In this document: positions 21,321-29,249 of the stretch, piece after piece
Position numbering within the stretch: the first letter of the stretch is position 1
How the letters are laid out: every line of letters starts with the position of its first letter
Assembly: GCA_017694785.1 (NCBI GenBank)
Contig: JADIMK010000004.1
Span: 1 to 33,277 of the forward strand
From: Candidatus Cryptobacteroides intestinigallinarum
Lineage (GTDB): Bacteria > Bacteroidota > Bacteroidia > Bacteroidales > UBA932
Reading direction: 5' to 3'
Length of the DNA stretch: 33,277 nt
Made by a program: the position numbers and the translations under genes
The notes under the pieces: model-generated
The model's input: only the letters and a program-made list of their open reading frames with translations
Database searches by the model: none
What the model was told of the DNA's origin: nothing

Positions 21321-21356
21321 TAAATTTGCAGCCATGTCCGGTGACGGTCACCGGAC
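21321..21356 (+). promoter_or_regulatory. smpB -7 box and adjacent 21-bp perfect palindrome
   Basis: TAAATTTG (21321-21328) matches the -7 consensus exactly; no clear -33 box is seen. Starting eight bases downstream is a perfect palindrome (21336-21356, arms GTCCGGTGAC/GTCACCGGAC around one central base), which would begin at or near the 5' end of the transcript. CACCGGAC also occurs alone at 21281-21288. It could be an operator for a dimeric repressor or a 5' hairpin in the RNA. Confidence 0.45.
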
Positions 21357-21380
21357 AAAACCAATCAGGAGAAGAAGAAC

Positions 21381-21839
21381 ATGCCAAAGGCAAAGAGCAA
21401 TGTGGAAATAAAGAACAGAAGGGCTTCATTCGACTACGAATTCCTGGAGACCTTCACTGCGGGCATTGTCTTGAGCGGGACAGAAATCAAATCCATACGC
21501 GCCGGCAAGGCCTCGCTGGTGGATGCATTCTGCTACTTCAACAACGGCGAACTGTATGTCAAGAACATGCATGTGGCCGAGTACCACTGGGGCGACAGCT
21601 GGGGCAGGCAGGATCCCAGAAGAGACCGCAAGCTGCTCCTTACGCGCAAGGAACTCAACAAGCTGCAGAGGGCGGTAAAGGAAAAGGGTCTCACCATCAC
21701 TGCCGTGAAACTCTACATCGCACAGAACGGCTATGCCAAGCTTCTGATTGCACTTGCAAGAGGAAAGAAGGAATTCGACAAGCGCCAGACCATAAAAGAA
21801 AAAGACCTGCGCAGGGAAATGGACCGCGCAGGCTTCTGA
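21381..21839 (+). CDS. smpB: SsrA (tmRNA)-binding protein SmpB
   Basis: Binds tmRNA and brings it to stalled ribosomes for trans-translation. At 152 residues it is of normal length. Conserved segments include [39 protein letters not shown] (about 11-49), [27 protein letters not shown], and the basic tail [23 protein letters not shown] that inserts into the ribosome. The stop ends one base before the 3' end of the convergent tRNA-Ala gene. No terminator fits between them, so its transcript must run antisense into the tRNA gene or stop within it. Confidence 0.97.
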   Translation: MPKAKSNVEIKNRRASFDYEFLETFTAGIVLSGTEIKSIRAGKASLVDAFCYFNNGELYVKNMHVAEYHWGDSWGRQDPRRDRKLLLTRKELNKLQRAVKEKGLTITAVKLYIAQNGYAKLLIALARGKKEFDKRQTIKEKDLRREMDRAGF

Positions 21840-21840
21840 G

Positions 21841-21914
<74 letters not shown>

Positions 21915-21956
21915 TTTTCCGGTACAAAGATAATGGCTTTGCACCGGAAAACCAAC
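21915..21956 (-). promoter_or_regulatory. tRNA-Ala promoter inside a 37-base near-palindrome
   Basis: On the minus strand a -7 TATCTTTG (21925-21932) and a -33 GTTG (21953-21956) are spaced by 20 bases, giving a start about 4 bases before the tRNA. The same DNA forms an inverted repeat: 15-base arms 21915-21929 and 21937-21951 with one mismatch and a 7-base spacer. The left arm abuts the tRNA 5' end. The arms end in T4 and A4, so neither strand gives a typical terminator. Confidence 0.55.
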
Positions 21957-21985
21957 ATTCCCGGACTAAGCCGAGGTCATTTTTT

Positions 21986-22495
21986 CTACGATCCGGATTT
22001 CTCTGGTACAGATCCGGCTTTTTCATCCCCCGCTCCATCATCTACAGGCATGTCCGTAGATTTAATGAGGTCTGCAGTGTCTTTCACGGATCTGCCGCAA
22101 CGTCTGCTGTCCATATCCTTGAGATGCAGCTCAAGAGCCTTGACCGATATGACAAGTTCCCTTATGGACACTCCCAGCGAAGCAATCAGGAGCAGCAGGG
22201 CAAAACCGAATACATAGACAGAAAGCAGCCTGAGATGTATGTATACAAGAAACATCGAGACGACACAGAAGAACAGGCTGGATATGCCCAGAATCTGCAT
22301 GCTTCTGGTAAGATAGAGTCTCTTGCGCAGATTCTCGATCTGAGCTGCAGTGACTTCTGAACGGTTCTGTATATACTGGTCCTTCAGATTGCGCACAAGC
22401 TGGGCATACGACAGGAACCTGTTCGTATACGCCAGCATTATGAGCGAGACTGCCGAAAAAAGCAGCGTTGGTGTAGTCAGTGAAAATTCTTCCAT
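21986..22495 (-). CDS. DUF2721 family membrane protein
   Basis: 169 residues. It begins MEEFSLTTPTLLFSAVSLIMLAYTNRFLSYAQLVRNL, the usual opening of DUF2721 proteins, with a membrane segment at about 8-26. A basic helical stretch with QIENLRKRLYLTRSMQILG follows, then two close membrane segments (about 70-90 and 92-112), then SVKALELHLKDMD. The last 45 residues are acidic and probably disordered. The function of the family is unknown. It lies 38 bases downstream of the DUF2723 gene on the same strand, so the two are probably co-transcribed and both act in the inner membrane. Confidence 0.8.
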   Translation of the reverse strand: MEEFSLTTPTLLFSAVSLIMLAYTNRFLSYAQLVRNLKDQYIQNRSEVTAAQIENLRKRLYLTRSMQILGISSLFFCVVSMFLVYIHLRLLSVYVFGFALLLLIASLGVSIRELVISVKALELHLKDMDSRRCGRSVKDTADLIKSTDMPVDDGAGDEKAGSVPEKSGS

Positions 22496-22533
22496 CTCCG
22501 GTTCTCTCTTTACATCAGAGGTGCGCCACCTGT

Positions 22534-25500
22534 TCAGGATTCAAGGCCGACAACTTCATTGACGGTATCTTCAAGCTTCTTTTCAAGGGCATCCGCCTCT
22601 TCCGCCTTGCCGGAAGACCTCATGATATCCGTAAGATAGTAGAGATACTGGCAGCCTTCCTCGTAGTTGGACCTTGCGAAATCATAGAATTCAAGATAGA
22701 ACTTTATTGAGGAGAGCAGCTCGTCTCCGAACTTCTGTGCCATAGCAGTGGCCTTCTCATCAGCTCCGAGACGGTAATAGAGATCGACCATCTGCACTAC
22801 TGCAAACTCGTTTCCTGTCCTGAGATATGACAGGTCATACGGATAATGTGATTCAGGTACGCATTCCTGGCATTTGTCAAGTATCTCCTCAGCCTTGTCA
22901 TATTCACCGGCCTTGTAGAGCTCTTCAGCCACATTGCAGAAGAGACGGCGCTGTGACATCACTCCGCAGAAGGTAGTCACATTCTGGTAGTCCGCGAAAT
23001 AATCAGGTCTTTTGAGAGCATCCCAGGTGAAGGTGCCGTTCATCTTCGCATACAGCTCGTCCGGGTCAGAGAATCCGGGACTTGAAAGAGTCGTCTTGCT
23101 CTTGATCGGCACGAATCTGTATGAAAATCCGTCATACATGAGATAATCCTTGATACCCACATTGAGCTCCCCTCCCATCTGGAGCAGATTCAGAGGCCTG
23201 TCCCACTTGTAGTTTGCAAGCAGGTCAAGCATGAAGAGCTCAGGCTTGGAAAGGAAATTCTTGTCCTTCGGCATCGTAAGCACTATCTCATCCGGAATCA
23301 TATCCGCATATTTCTCATCCAGAATACCGTACTTTATGACATTTTCCTTGTTTACAGGAATAGAGAATTTCCGTGAAATGATATAGCTGGCCTTTGTCCC
23401 GTCGGTGAGGGTTATCTTAGCCTTAGGATGGCGGAAAATGGCTATGACATCCGCCAGAGGTATCACCTCATCCCTGGAATCATGGATGATGACATAGTCG
23501 TTTGTCCCATACAGATACTGCTCTGGCCCTATTGAAAGGTCAAGCGGAGCAGACTCGTTGCAGGCATATTTCATCTGGTCGATATGCCAGTCCGTACCAA
23601 GAAGAGAAGTGTTGCAGATACGTATATCCGGTCTCACGCCCTCTACTTCCTGCGCATACCACAGAGGGAAGGTATCATTGTCCCCATGGGTCACAAGGAT
23701 ACCGTTCTGTCCCACGGACTCAAGGTAGTTGCGTGCCATTTCCACGGCAGTATATCTGTGGCTCCTGTCATGGTCATCCCAGTTCTCGCTTGCCATAAGG
23801 ACAGGTACGCCCAGGCAGAGAAGAGATATGACAGAGGAAGCCGCCGTGAACCTTGCTCCGGATGGAGAAGAGCCGTCTTTCCTCCTTGAGAGAAGATCCT
23901 CAGCCCATGAGCAGATTGCAGTTACGGCAAGTCCCACCCAGATCGAGAAGGCATAGAAGGAGCCGGCATAGGCATAGTCCCTTTCCCTCACCTGGTAAGG
24001 GGCCTGGTTGAGGTAAAGCACAACAGCTATGCCTGTCATGAAGAACAGGAGGAAAGTCACCCATGTTCCCCTCTTGTCTCTTGCGAACTGGAAGAAGATT
24101 CCGATTATTCCCAGCAGGAGAGGCAGCATATAATAGTGATTCTTGCCCTTGTTGTCCTTCAGATATGCAGGAGCATCACTCTGATCGCCCAGACGTATCT
24201 TGTCTATGGCACCTATGCCGCTTTCCCAGTTTCCTATGAAGATATCTCCAGGAGTAGGACTGTGTATCTCGTTCTGGCGTCCGGCAAAGTTCCACATGAA
24301 GTATCTCCAGTACATCCAGTTGAGCTGATAGTCAAAGAAGAAACGCATATTGTCCCCGAAGGTAGGCTTGTTGTGCTCTGCACCAGGCACCGGCTTTCCT
24401 TTCTTTATGTATGATTCATAGAAAGACACATACTTCTCATCACCGTTCCACATGCGGGGGAAGAACATCTTTCCTTCGCTCCTGTATGCCGGCTCTCCAG
24501 GGGAATCGGCATGGATGTATCTGTCGCCCATAGGAGCCCAGTACTTGCCGGTCTTCCAGTCATATGGAGCATCGAAATACTGTCCGTAAAGAAGAGGCTG
24601 GGAGCCGTACTGTTCCCTTCCGAGATAACGTATCAGCGTGAAAGGATTGTCAGGCTGATACTCATTGGTCGGGGTCTTTACAGATGAACGTATGATCACT
24701 ATTGAAAATATGGAGAAGCCGATCACAATGACCGTAAAGCACATCAGGACAGTGTTCCAGAACACCTTTTTCCTCTTCAGGGTAGCCCAGATGCCCCAGA
24801 AGCACAGGGCAAAGAGCACCACCATGAAGAATACAGCTCCGGAATTGAACGGGAGACCGAACACATTCACGAAAAGCAGGTCTGTATACGCCGCGAGCTT
24901 AGGCAGATACGGAATGATTCCCCACAGGATGACAGCGAGTATGACGCACGACACGATGAATATCTTCACATACTCCCAGAACGAATAATGTCCGTCTTCC
25001 CTATGCCTGTAATAGAAGAGGAACACAAGGGCAGGGATGGCCAGGAGATTCAGCAGATGGATTCCTATTGAAAGGCCTATCAGAAAAGCTATCAGCACTA
25101 TCCATCTGCCTGCATGGGGCTGGTCCGCCTGCTCGTACCACTTGGTCATTGCCCAGAGGACCAGTGCCGTGAAGAGGGATGACATGGCATAGACCTCTCC
25201 CTCGACCGCCGAGAACCAGAAAGTGTCGGAAAAGCAATATACAAGTGCACCGACGATGCCTGCTCCGAATATGGACACAGCCCGTCCCGCAGTCCAGGTC
25301 CCGTCAGGAGAAGGCTTCACAAGCCTCTTGGCGAAGAACACTATGGCGAGATACAGGAGCAAGATTGTCAACGCCGAGCAAAGCGCACTCATGGCATTGA
25401 CAGCTACCGCAGCATGCATATTGTCAGTAAAGATCGTGAAGAAGCGGGCGATAAGCTGGAAAACAGGGTTTCCAGGGGGATGTCCGACCTCAAGCTTATA

Positions 25501-25635
25501 TGAAGATGCTATGAATTCTCCGCAGTCCCAGAACGATGCAGTGGGCTCTATCGTCATAAGGTAAGTGAAAGCTGACACGACAAAGACGAAGGCCGCTGAC
25601 ACCCTGCTCCACAGATTGAATTTTCTATTGTCCAT
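22534..25635 (-). CDS. DUF2723 multi-spanning GT-C-like glycosyltransferase candidate with C-terminal helical repeats
   Basis: 1033 residues. The N-terminal part (about 1-250) matches DUF2723: membrane segments around EPTASFWDCGEFIASSYKLEVGHPPGNPVFQL, where the acidic D and E and the GHPPG motif sit in the first periplasmic loop, as in GT-C transferases. Further membrane segments continue to about 600. A periplasmic segment follows (NGILVTHGDNDTFPLWYAQEVEGVRPDIRICNTSLL), and TPR-like helices occupy about 880-1030 (AEELYKAGEYDKAEEILDKC). The human DUF2723 protein TMEM260 is a protein O-mannosyltransferase. Periplasmic O-glycosylation is therefore a plausible but untested role here. It has its own well-formed promoter. 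Confidence 0.82.
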   Translation of the reverse strand: MDNRKFNLWSRVSAAFVFVVSAFTYLMTIEPTASFWDCGEFIASSYKLEVGHPPGNPVFQLIARFFTIFTDNMHAAVAVNAMSALCSALTILLLYLAIVFFAKRLVKPSPDGTWTAGRAVSIFGAGIVGALVYCFSDTFWFSAVEGEVYAMSSLFTALVLWAMTKWYEQADQPHAGRWIVLIAFLIGLSIGIHLLNLLAIPALVFLFYYRHREDGHYSFWEYVKIFIVSCVILAVILWGIIPYLPKLAAYTDLLFVNVFGLPFNSGAVFFMVVLFALCFWGIWATLKRKKVFWNTVLMCFTVIVIGFSIFSIVIIRSSVKTPTNEYQPDNPFTLIRYLGREQYGSQPLLYGQYFDAPYDWKTGKYWAPMGDRYIHADSPGEPAYRSEGKMFFPRMWNGDEKYVSFYESYIKKGKPVPGAEHNKPTFGDNMRFFFDYQLNWMYWRYFMWNFAGRQNEIHSPTPGDIFIGNWESGIGAIDKIRLGDQSDAPAYLKDNKGKNHYYMLPLLLGIIGIFFQFARDKRGTWVTFLLFFMTGIAVVLYLNQAPYQVRERDYAYAGSFYAFSIWVGLAVTAICSWAEDLLSRRKDGSSPSGARFTAASSVISLLCLGVPVLMASENWDDHDRSHRYTAVEMARNYLESVGQNGILVTHGDNDTFPLWYAQEVEGVRPDIRICNTSLLGTDWHIDQMKYACNESAPLDLSIGPEQYLYGTNDYVIIHDSRDEVIPLADVIAIFRHPKAKITLTDGTKASYIISRKFSIPVNKENVIKYGILDEKYADMIPDEIVLTMPKDKNFLSKPELFMLDLLANYKWDRPLNLLQMGGELNVGIKDYLMYDGFSYRFVPIKSKTTLSSPGFSDPDELYAKMNGTFTWDALKRPDYFADYQNVTTFCGVMSQRRLFCNVAEELYKAGEYDKAEEILDKCQECVPESHYPYDLSYLRTGNEFAVVQMVDLYYRLGADEKATAMAQKFGDELLSSIKFYLEFYDFARSNYEEGCQYLYYLTDIMRSSGKAEEADALEKKLEDTVNEVVGLES

Positions 25636-25659
25636 GATTCCTAATAGTCAACAAACAAG

Positions 25660-25692
25660 CAAATATAAGAACTTAATGACTATATTTGCAAA
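25660..25692 (-). promoter_or_regulatory. Promoter of the DUF2723 gene
   Basis: On the minus strand a -33 TTTG (25689-25692) and a -7 TATATTTG (25660-25667) are spaced by 21 bases. Both are exact matches. Transcription would start near 25653, about 18 bases before the ATG at 25635. The -33 box overlaps the divergent plus-strand -7 region. Confidence 0.65.
25681..25688 (+). promoter_or_regulatory. -7 box for the SUI1-hemD-menG gene run
   Basis: TATATTTG matches the -7 consensus exactly and lies 19 bases before the ATG at 25707. This gives a very short leader and argues against an upstream TTG start at 25686. No -33 TTTG is seen at the right distance. Confidence 0.5.
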
Positions 25693-25706
25693 AATTAATT
25701 GCACCG

Positions 25707-26054
25707 ATGGCAGACAATGACTGGAAAAAAAGACTTGGGGTCGTCTACTCGACAAATCCGGACTTCAGATATGAAGAGACCGCCGAAGATGACGGTCCCG
25801 ATACGCCTGAGCCTTCGGCCCAGAAACTGACTGTGACGATCGACAGGAGAAACCGCGGCGGCAAACAGGTGACACTCGTAAGCGGGTTCATCGGCAAGGG
25901 AAGCGACCTGGAAGAGCTCGGAAAGAAGCTCAAGGTCAAGTGCGGAGTCGGCGGATCGGCAAAGGACGGGGAAATCACCATACAGGGAGACCAGAGAGAC
26001 AAGGTGACCGCCCTGCTCAACCAGATGGGATACAAGGCAAAGCGAGGCAACTGA
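25707..26054 (+). CDS. SUI1/eIF1-like translation factor (YciH family)
   Basis: 115 residues from the ATG at 25707 (MADNDWKKRLGVVYSTNPDFRY). A linker of about 35 residues comes before the SUI1 fold (about 38-115). That fold has the conserved pattern LTVTIDRRNRGGKQVTLVSGFIG, then LGKKLKVKCGVGGSAKDGEITIQGDQRDKVTALLNQMGYKAK. The bacterial YciH family resembles eukaryotic eIF1 and can affect start-site selection; its precise role is unsettled. The stop overlaps the next start (TGATG), indicating translational coupling to the DUF4271 gene. First gene of the plus-strand run. Confidence 0.93.
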   Translation: MADNDWKKRLGVVYSTNPDFRYEETAEDDGPDTPEPSAQKLTVTIDRRNRGGKQVTLVSGFIGKGSDLEELGKKLKVKCGVGGSAKDGEITIQGDQRDKVTALLNQMGYKAKRGN

Positions 26055-26821
26055 TGGCAGACAGCACATACAGAGCAGACAACGCATACAGATACGGGAT
26101 GCTGCCGGCTGACAGCGCGTTCACAAGCGGGCACAAGGCATATACGGCATATGTGGCATCAGACAGATGTCCTGGCTACACATCGCCTGACGTCGGAGAA
26201 CAGATCTCCGATGCCATCCTTGTCATAATGACCATCATCTTCATCATATATATAAGAAAAGCCATCGACATATTGCCTCAGACAGCAGGATGTCTGCTCA
26301 GATGGAAAGAGAACCTCAACCTGGAGTTCAATGTACGCAGCAGCTGGGAAAGGAACCGGATGGCAGCAATCCTGTATCCTACGGCTTGTGTCATCATCTA
26401 TAGATATGGCATAGCCGCACCTGCATCGGCGGACAAGCTGCATCCGGCAGCCATGCTTGCAATCATAGCCGGAGCTGTCGCCGTATTCCTTGCCGTCAGG
26501 CTTCTGCTCTTCCGCATAATGCGGCCATCAGGAGCGAATCCAAGGCTTTGGGATACCTCCAGACGTGCCCTATACACATACTTCATCCCCGCCGCAATCC
26601 TTTCTGTACTGGTATCCGGCATAATGGAACTATGCGGGACCGGAACAGATGCCATAAGAGACTCCGTGACTTATGTCTCTGCTGCCATCTGGATCATTTT
26701 CCTGATACGGCAGCTGCAGATTTTTAGAAACTCCTGCTCTCTATTTTCAGCAATTTTGTATCTTTGCACCCTTGAAATTCTGCCGATGGCCATTTTGGTC
26801 ACCGCAGCGATATTATCCTAG
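26054..26821 (+). CDS. DUF4271 integral membrane protein
   Basis: 255 residues from the ATG at 26054, which overlaps the SUI1 stop by one base; the frame is open further upstream but overlaps SUI1. Predicted membrane segments lie at about 53-72, 110-128, 140-160, 185-205, 212-230 and 235-255. The C-terminal LYLCTLEILPMAILVTA is the typical DUF4271 ending. The family is confined to Bacteroidota, as far as I know, and usually lies directly before the uroporphyrinogen-III synthase gene, as here. No function is established. The N-terminal 40 residues are soluble and tyrosine-rich. Confidence 0.8.
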   Translation: MADSTYRADNAYRYGMLPADSAFTSGHKAYTAYVASDRCPGYTSPDVGEQISDAILVIMTIIFIIYIRKAIDILPQTAGCLLRWKENLNLEFNVRSSWERNRMAAILYPTACVIIYRYGIAAPASADKLHPAAMLAIIAGAVAVFLAVRLLLFRIMRPSGANPRLWDTSRRALYTYFIPAAILSVLVSGIMELCGTGTDAIRDSVTYVSAAIWIIFLIRQLQIFRNSCSLFSAILYLCTLEILPMAILVTAAILS

Positions 26822-26854
26822 TTGTCAAACTAAGGCTATATTGTTTATAAAACG

Positions 26855-27595
26855 ATGACTATTAAGAACATCCTAATCTCTCAACAGCCACCGAAGGCTA
26901 ATTCACCCTACACGGCCCTCACGGAGAAATATGGAGTGAATTTTGAATTTGTCCCATTCTTCAAGATAGAGCCATTGTCATCCAGGGAATTCAGAGCACA
27001 GAGGATAAATATCCTTGACCATACGGCAATCGTATTTTCAGCCAGGTCCACAATAGATGCATTCTTCAGATTGTGCGAAGAGCTGAGGATAAAGATACCG
27101 GAAACGATGAAATATTTCTGCAGTTCAGAAGCCGTAGCAATGTATCTGCAGAAACATATAGTCTACAGAAAACGCAAGATATTCTTCGGAGACGGCTCTC
27201 CGGCGTCAATACTTGCCCAGATCGGAAGCAAGCACAAGGACGAGAATTTCCTGATCGCGATGTCAGACTCCGCAAACAGCGACATATCTGACATATTCAA
27301 GGAAAACGGATTCAGATACGACAGCGCAATATTCGTCAAGTCTGTCTCCCAGGACCTCAAGTCTCTTGACATACATTCATTCGACATGATTGTCCTGTAC
27401 AATCCTGCTGACGTGAAGTCCCTGTTCGAGAATTTCACTGATTTCAGGCAGGAGGAGATAAAGTTTGTCTCATACGGGAAATCTGTCATAAAGGCCATGA
27501 CGGATGCCGGACTGAAGATCGAGATCTCAGCACCTACGGCAGAAGCTCCGTCTGTAGCAAAAGCCATCGAGATATATCTGGAAAACAACAGATGA
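26855..27595 (+). CDS. hemD: Uroporphyrinogen-III synthase (Bacteroidota type)
   Basis: 246 residues. It cyclises hydroxymethylbilane with inversion of ring D to give uroporphyrinogen III, the branch point to haem. Sequence conservation in HemD is low, but the Bacteroidota form is recognisable: KNILISQQPPKANSPYTALTEKYGV, EFRAQRINILDHTAIVFSARSTIDAFFRLCEELRI, PETMKYFCSSEAVAMYLQKHIVYRKRKIFFG, and ISAPTAEAPSVAKAIEIYL. It is a two-lobed protein with no signal or membrane segment. The stop overlaps the rnpA start (ATGA), so the two are coupled. Position between the DUF4271 gene and rnpA supports the call. Confidence 0.9.
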   Translation: MTIKNILISQQPPKANSPYTALTEKYGVNFEFVPFFKIEPLSSREFRAQRINILDHTAIVFSARSTIDAFFRLCEELRIKIPETMKYFCSSEAVAMYLQKHIVYRKRKIFFGDGSPASILAQIGSKHKDENFLIAMSDSANSDISDIFKENGFRYDSAIFVKSVSQDLKSLDIHSFDMIVLYNPADVKSLFENFTDFRQEEIKFVSYGKSVIKAMTDAGLKIEISAPTAEAPSVAKAIEIYLENNR

Positions 27596-28038
27596 TGGAT
27601 AGCCGTCTGAGCAAGACATTCACCAAAAGGGAAAGGCTCTGCGGGAAGGGCGCCATATCCAGGCTGCTCTCCAAGGGCTTATCCGGATATGCAGGATGCA
27701 TCAGGTTCACTTGCATGCCGGACAACGGGGATGTGTGCGACAGGATACTCGTCTCTGTCCCGAAGAAACTCTTCCGTCGCGCAGTCAAGAGGAATCTCCT
27801 CAAGCGACGCATCAGGGAAAGCTTTAGACTTCAGAAGCATTGTCTTGGCGACGCAGCATGCTCAGACATAATGTTTGTCTATAACTCAAAGGAAGTCAAG
27901 TCTTTCAATGAGGTATACCAATCTATTGGGAAAGCTCTTGAGACGATTCGGGGTGCAGGCCGTAAATCTATTCCGGACAGATGCAGTGACAATTGCCCGG
28001 ACGCCGGCGGAACATCCGGAGATAGAGAATCTGACTGA
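27592..28038 (+). CDS. rnpA: Ribonuclease P protein component
   Basis: 148 residues. The basic protein helps RNase P RNA bind pre-tRNA. The RNR motif is clear: [26 protein letters not shown] (about 54-79). The N-terminal [21 protein letters not shown] is also typical. The start overlaps the hemD stop by 4 bases; a second ATG follows immediately at 27595. The roughly 30-residue tail after ALETIRGAG is polar, acidic at its end and beyond the conserved fold. In many phyla rnpA follows rpmH; here it is instead in the hemD-yidD group. Confidence 0.93.
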   Translation: MMDSRLSKTFTKRERLCGKGAISRLLSKGLSGYAGCIRFTCMPDNGDVCDRILVSVPKKLFRRAVKRNLLKRRIRESFRLQKHCLGDAACSDIMFVYNSKEVKSFNEVYQSIGKALETIRGAGRKSIPDRCSDNCPDAGGTSGDRESD

Positions 28039-28072
28039 AGCAGAAGATCCGGGAAAGGTATCTGAAAGCGAC

Positions 28073-28390
28073 ATGGGATTTGAAAAAAGACAGGACATCA
28101 GTGCAGCGGCAAGGAAAGCAGCGAAAGTTATCCTTGTCTTTCCTTTTGTCCTTCTCATACGCTTCTATCAGATCTGCATCTCCCCTCTCAAGCCGCCGTC
28201 CTGCAGATTTACCCCCACTTGTTCATCATATTCCCTGCAGGCTTTCCGGAAGCATGGACCTATAAAAGGGTTTTTCCTGACAGTGCGGAGGATAGCAAGG
28301 TGCCACCCGCTCGGAGGAAGCGGATATGACCCTGTACCGGACGACTGCACAATCTTCGGTACGCCTCGCAAGCCCAAGGGCCAGGAATGA
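28073..28390 (+). CDS. yidD: Membrane protein insertion efficiency factor YidD
   Basis: 105 residues from the ATG at 28073 ([21 protein letters not shown]). The frame is open much further back but would overlap rnpA. An amphipathic/hydrophobic N-terminal region (about 18-36) comes before the family core: [62 protein letters not shown], with the conserved cysteines and DPVP end. YidD is thought to aid YidC-dependent membrane protein insertion and usually follows rnpA, as here. It starts 34 bases after the rnpA stop. Confidence 0.95.
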   Translation: MGFEKRQDISAAARKAAKVILVFPFVLLIRFYQICISPLKPPSCRFTPTCSSYSLQAFRKHGPIKGFFLTVRRIARCHPLGGSGYDPVPDDCTIFGTPRKPKGQE

Positions 28391-28422
28391 AAGGACTCAA
28401 ATACAGGTAAAGACAGAAGGAA

Positions 28423-29133
28423 ATGCCAGCGAAAGAAGGAATAAGAAAGCTGTTTGACAGCATAGCGCCGGACTATGACCGGCTGAACCATATGCTCTCC
28501 CTCGACATCGACAAGTCATGGAGGAAAAAAGCCATAAAGGAAGCACTCGGTTCCGGACAGCCTCTCGATATCCTTGATGTCGCTTGCGGAACAGGAGACT
28601 TTGCCATAGGTCTGGCCAAGGCAGCACCGGCTGGAAGCCGCATAACCGGCATCGATATTTCAGAAAACATGCTTTCGATAGGCAGGGAAAAGGTCAAGTC
28701 ATCAGGGCTGGACGGATGCGTGCAGCTCGCTGCAGGAGACTGCGAAGACCTTCCTTTCGCAGACGGCACTTTCGACAGGACGACAGCAGCATTCGGGGTA
28801 AGGAATTTCGAGCATCTTGAAACTGGCCTCAGGGAAATGTACAGGGTCCTCAAGCCTTCCGGGGAAATAGTGATACTTGAGCTCTCGACACCATCAGGAA
28901 GGATTCCTGCGGCACTCTACAAGCTGTACTTTCTCAATATCCTGCCTGCAATAGGAGGATTTGTATCAGGCAACAGAGGGGCCTACAGATATCTTCCTGA
29001 ATCCGTACTCAGGTTTCCTCGTCCGGAAGAATTCATGAAGATAATGGGGAAATGTGGTTTCACCGGGATAAGGCACAGATCCTTTACCATGGGCATCTGC
29101 CGCATGTACACAGGCATCAGGACAACAGTCTGA
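28423..29133 (+). CDS. menG: Demethylmenaquinone methyltransferase MenG (UbiE family)
   Basis: 236 residues, class I SAM-dependent methyltransferase catalysing the last step of menaquinone synthesis. Visible motifs are KLFDSIAPDYDRLNHMLSLDIDKSWRKKA (UbiE signature 1), the SAM-binding LDVACGTGDF (about 51-60), GIDISENML, FDRTTAAFGVRNFEHLETGLREMYRVLKPSGEIVILELS (signature 2), and YRYLPESVLRFP. Bacteroidales use menaquinone only, so MenG fits better than ubiquinone UbiE. It ends the plus-strand run and is convergent with menA, the enzyme of the preceding step. Confidence 0.94.
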   Translation: MPAKEGIRKLFDSIAPDYDRLNHMLSLDIDKSWRKKAIKEALGSGQPLDILDVACGTGDFAIGLAKAAPAGSRITGIDISENMLSIGREKVKSSGLDGCVQLAAGDCEDLPFADGTFDRTTAAFGVRNFEHLETGLREMYRVLKPSGEIVILELSTPSGRIPAALYKLYFLNILPAIGGFVSGNRGAYRYLPESVLRFPRPEEFMKIMGKCGFTGIRHRSFTMGICRMYTGIRTTV

Positions 29134-29249
29134 ATGCTCAGGGCGACAGTCTTAAGACATCAGCACAAGTGTCAGGTTGACGAGGAAAGCGGGAAACAGG
29201 GGAAATCCGGGAAACAGGGAAAACGTCCGGAAGACCGGCAGGGCTGTCC
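29134..29249 (-). other. menG-menA convergent spacer with CU-rich repeated tract
   Basis: The 116 bases between the convergent stops contain two near-identical 17-base units starting CGGGAAACAGGG (29190-29206 and 29208-29224). On the minus strand they read as a C/U-rich, G-poor stretch just past the menA stop. There is no hairpin with a T-run for either gene. A Rho-type termination site for menA is possible. An open frame across it on the plus strand looks like chance. Confidence 0.35.

Noticed and set aside
26759..26766. TATCTTTG, a perfect -7 box near the end of the DUF4271 gene, as a hemD promoter
   Set aside because: It encodes the conserved LYLCTLE segment of DUF4271 and has no -33 box at the right distance, so it is probably coincidental.
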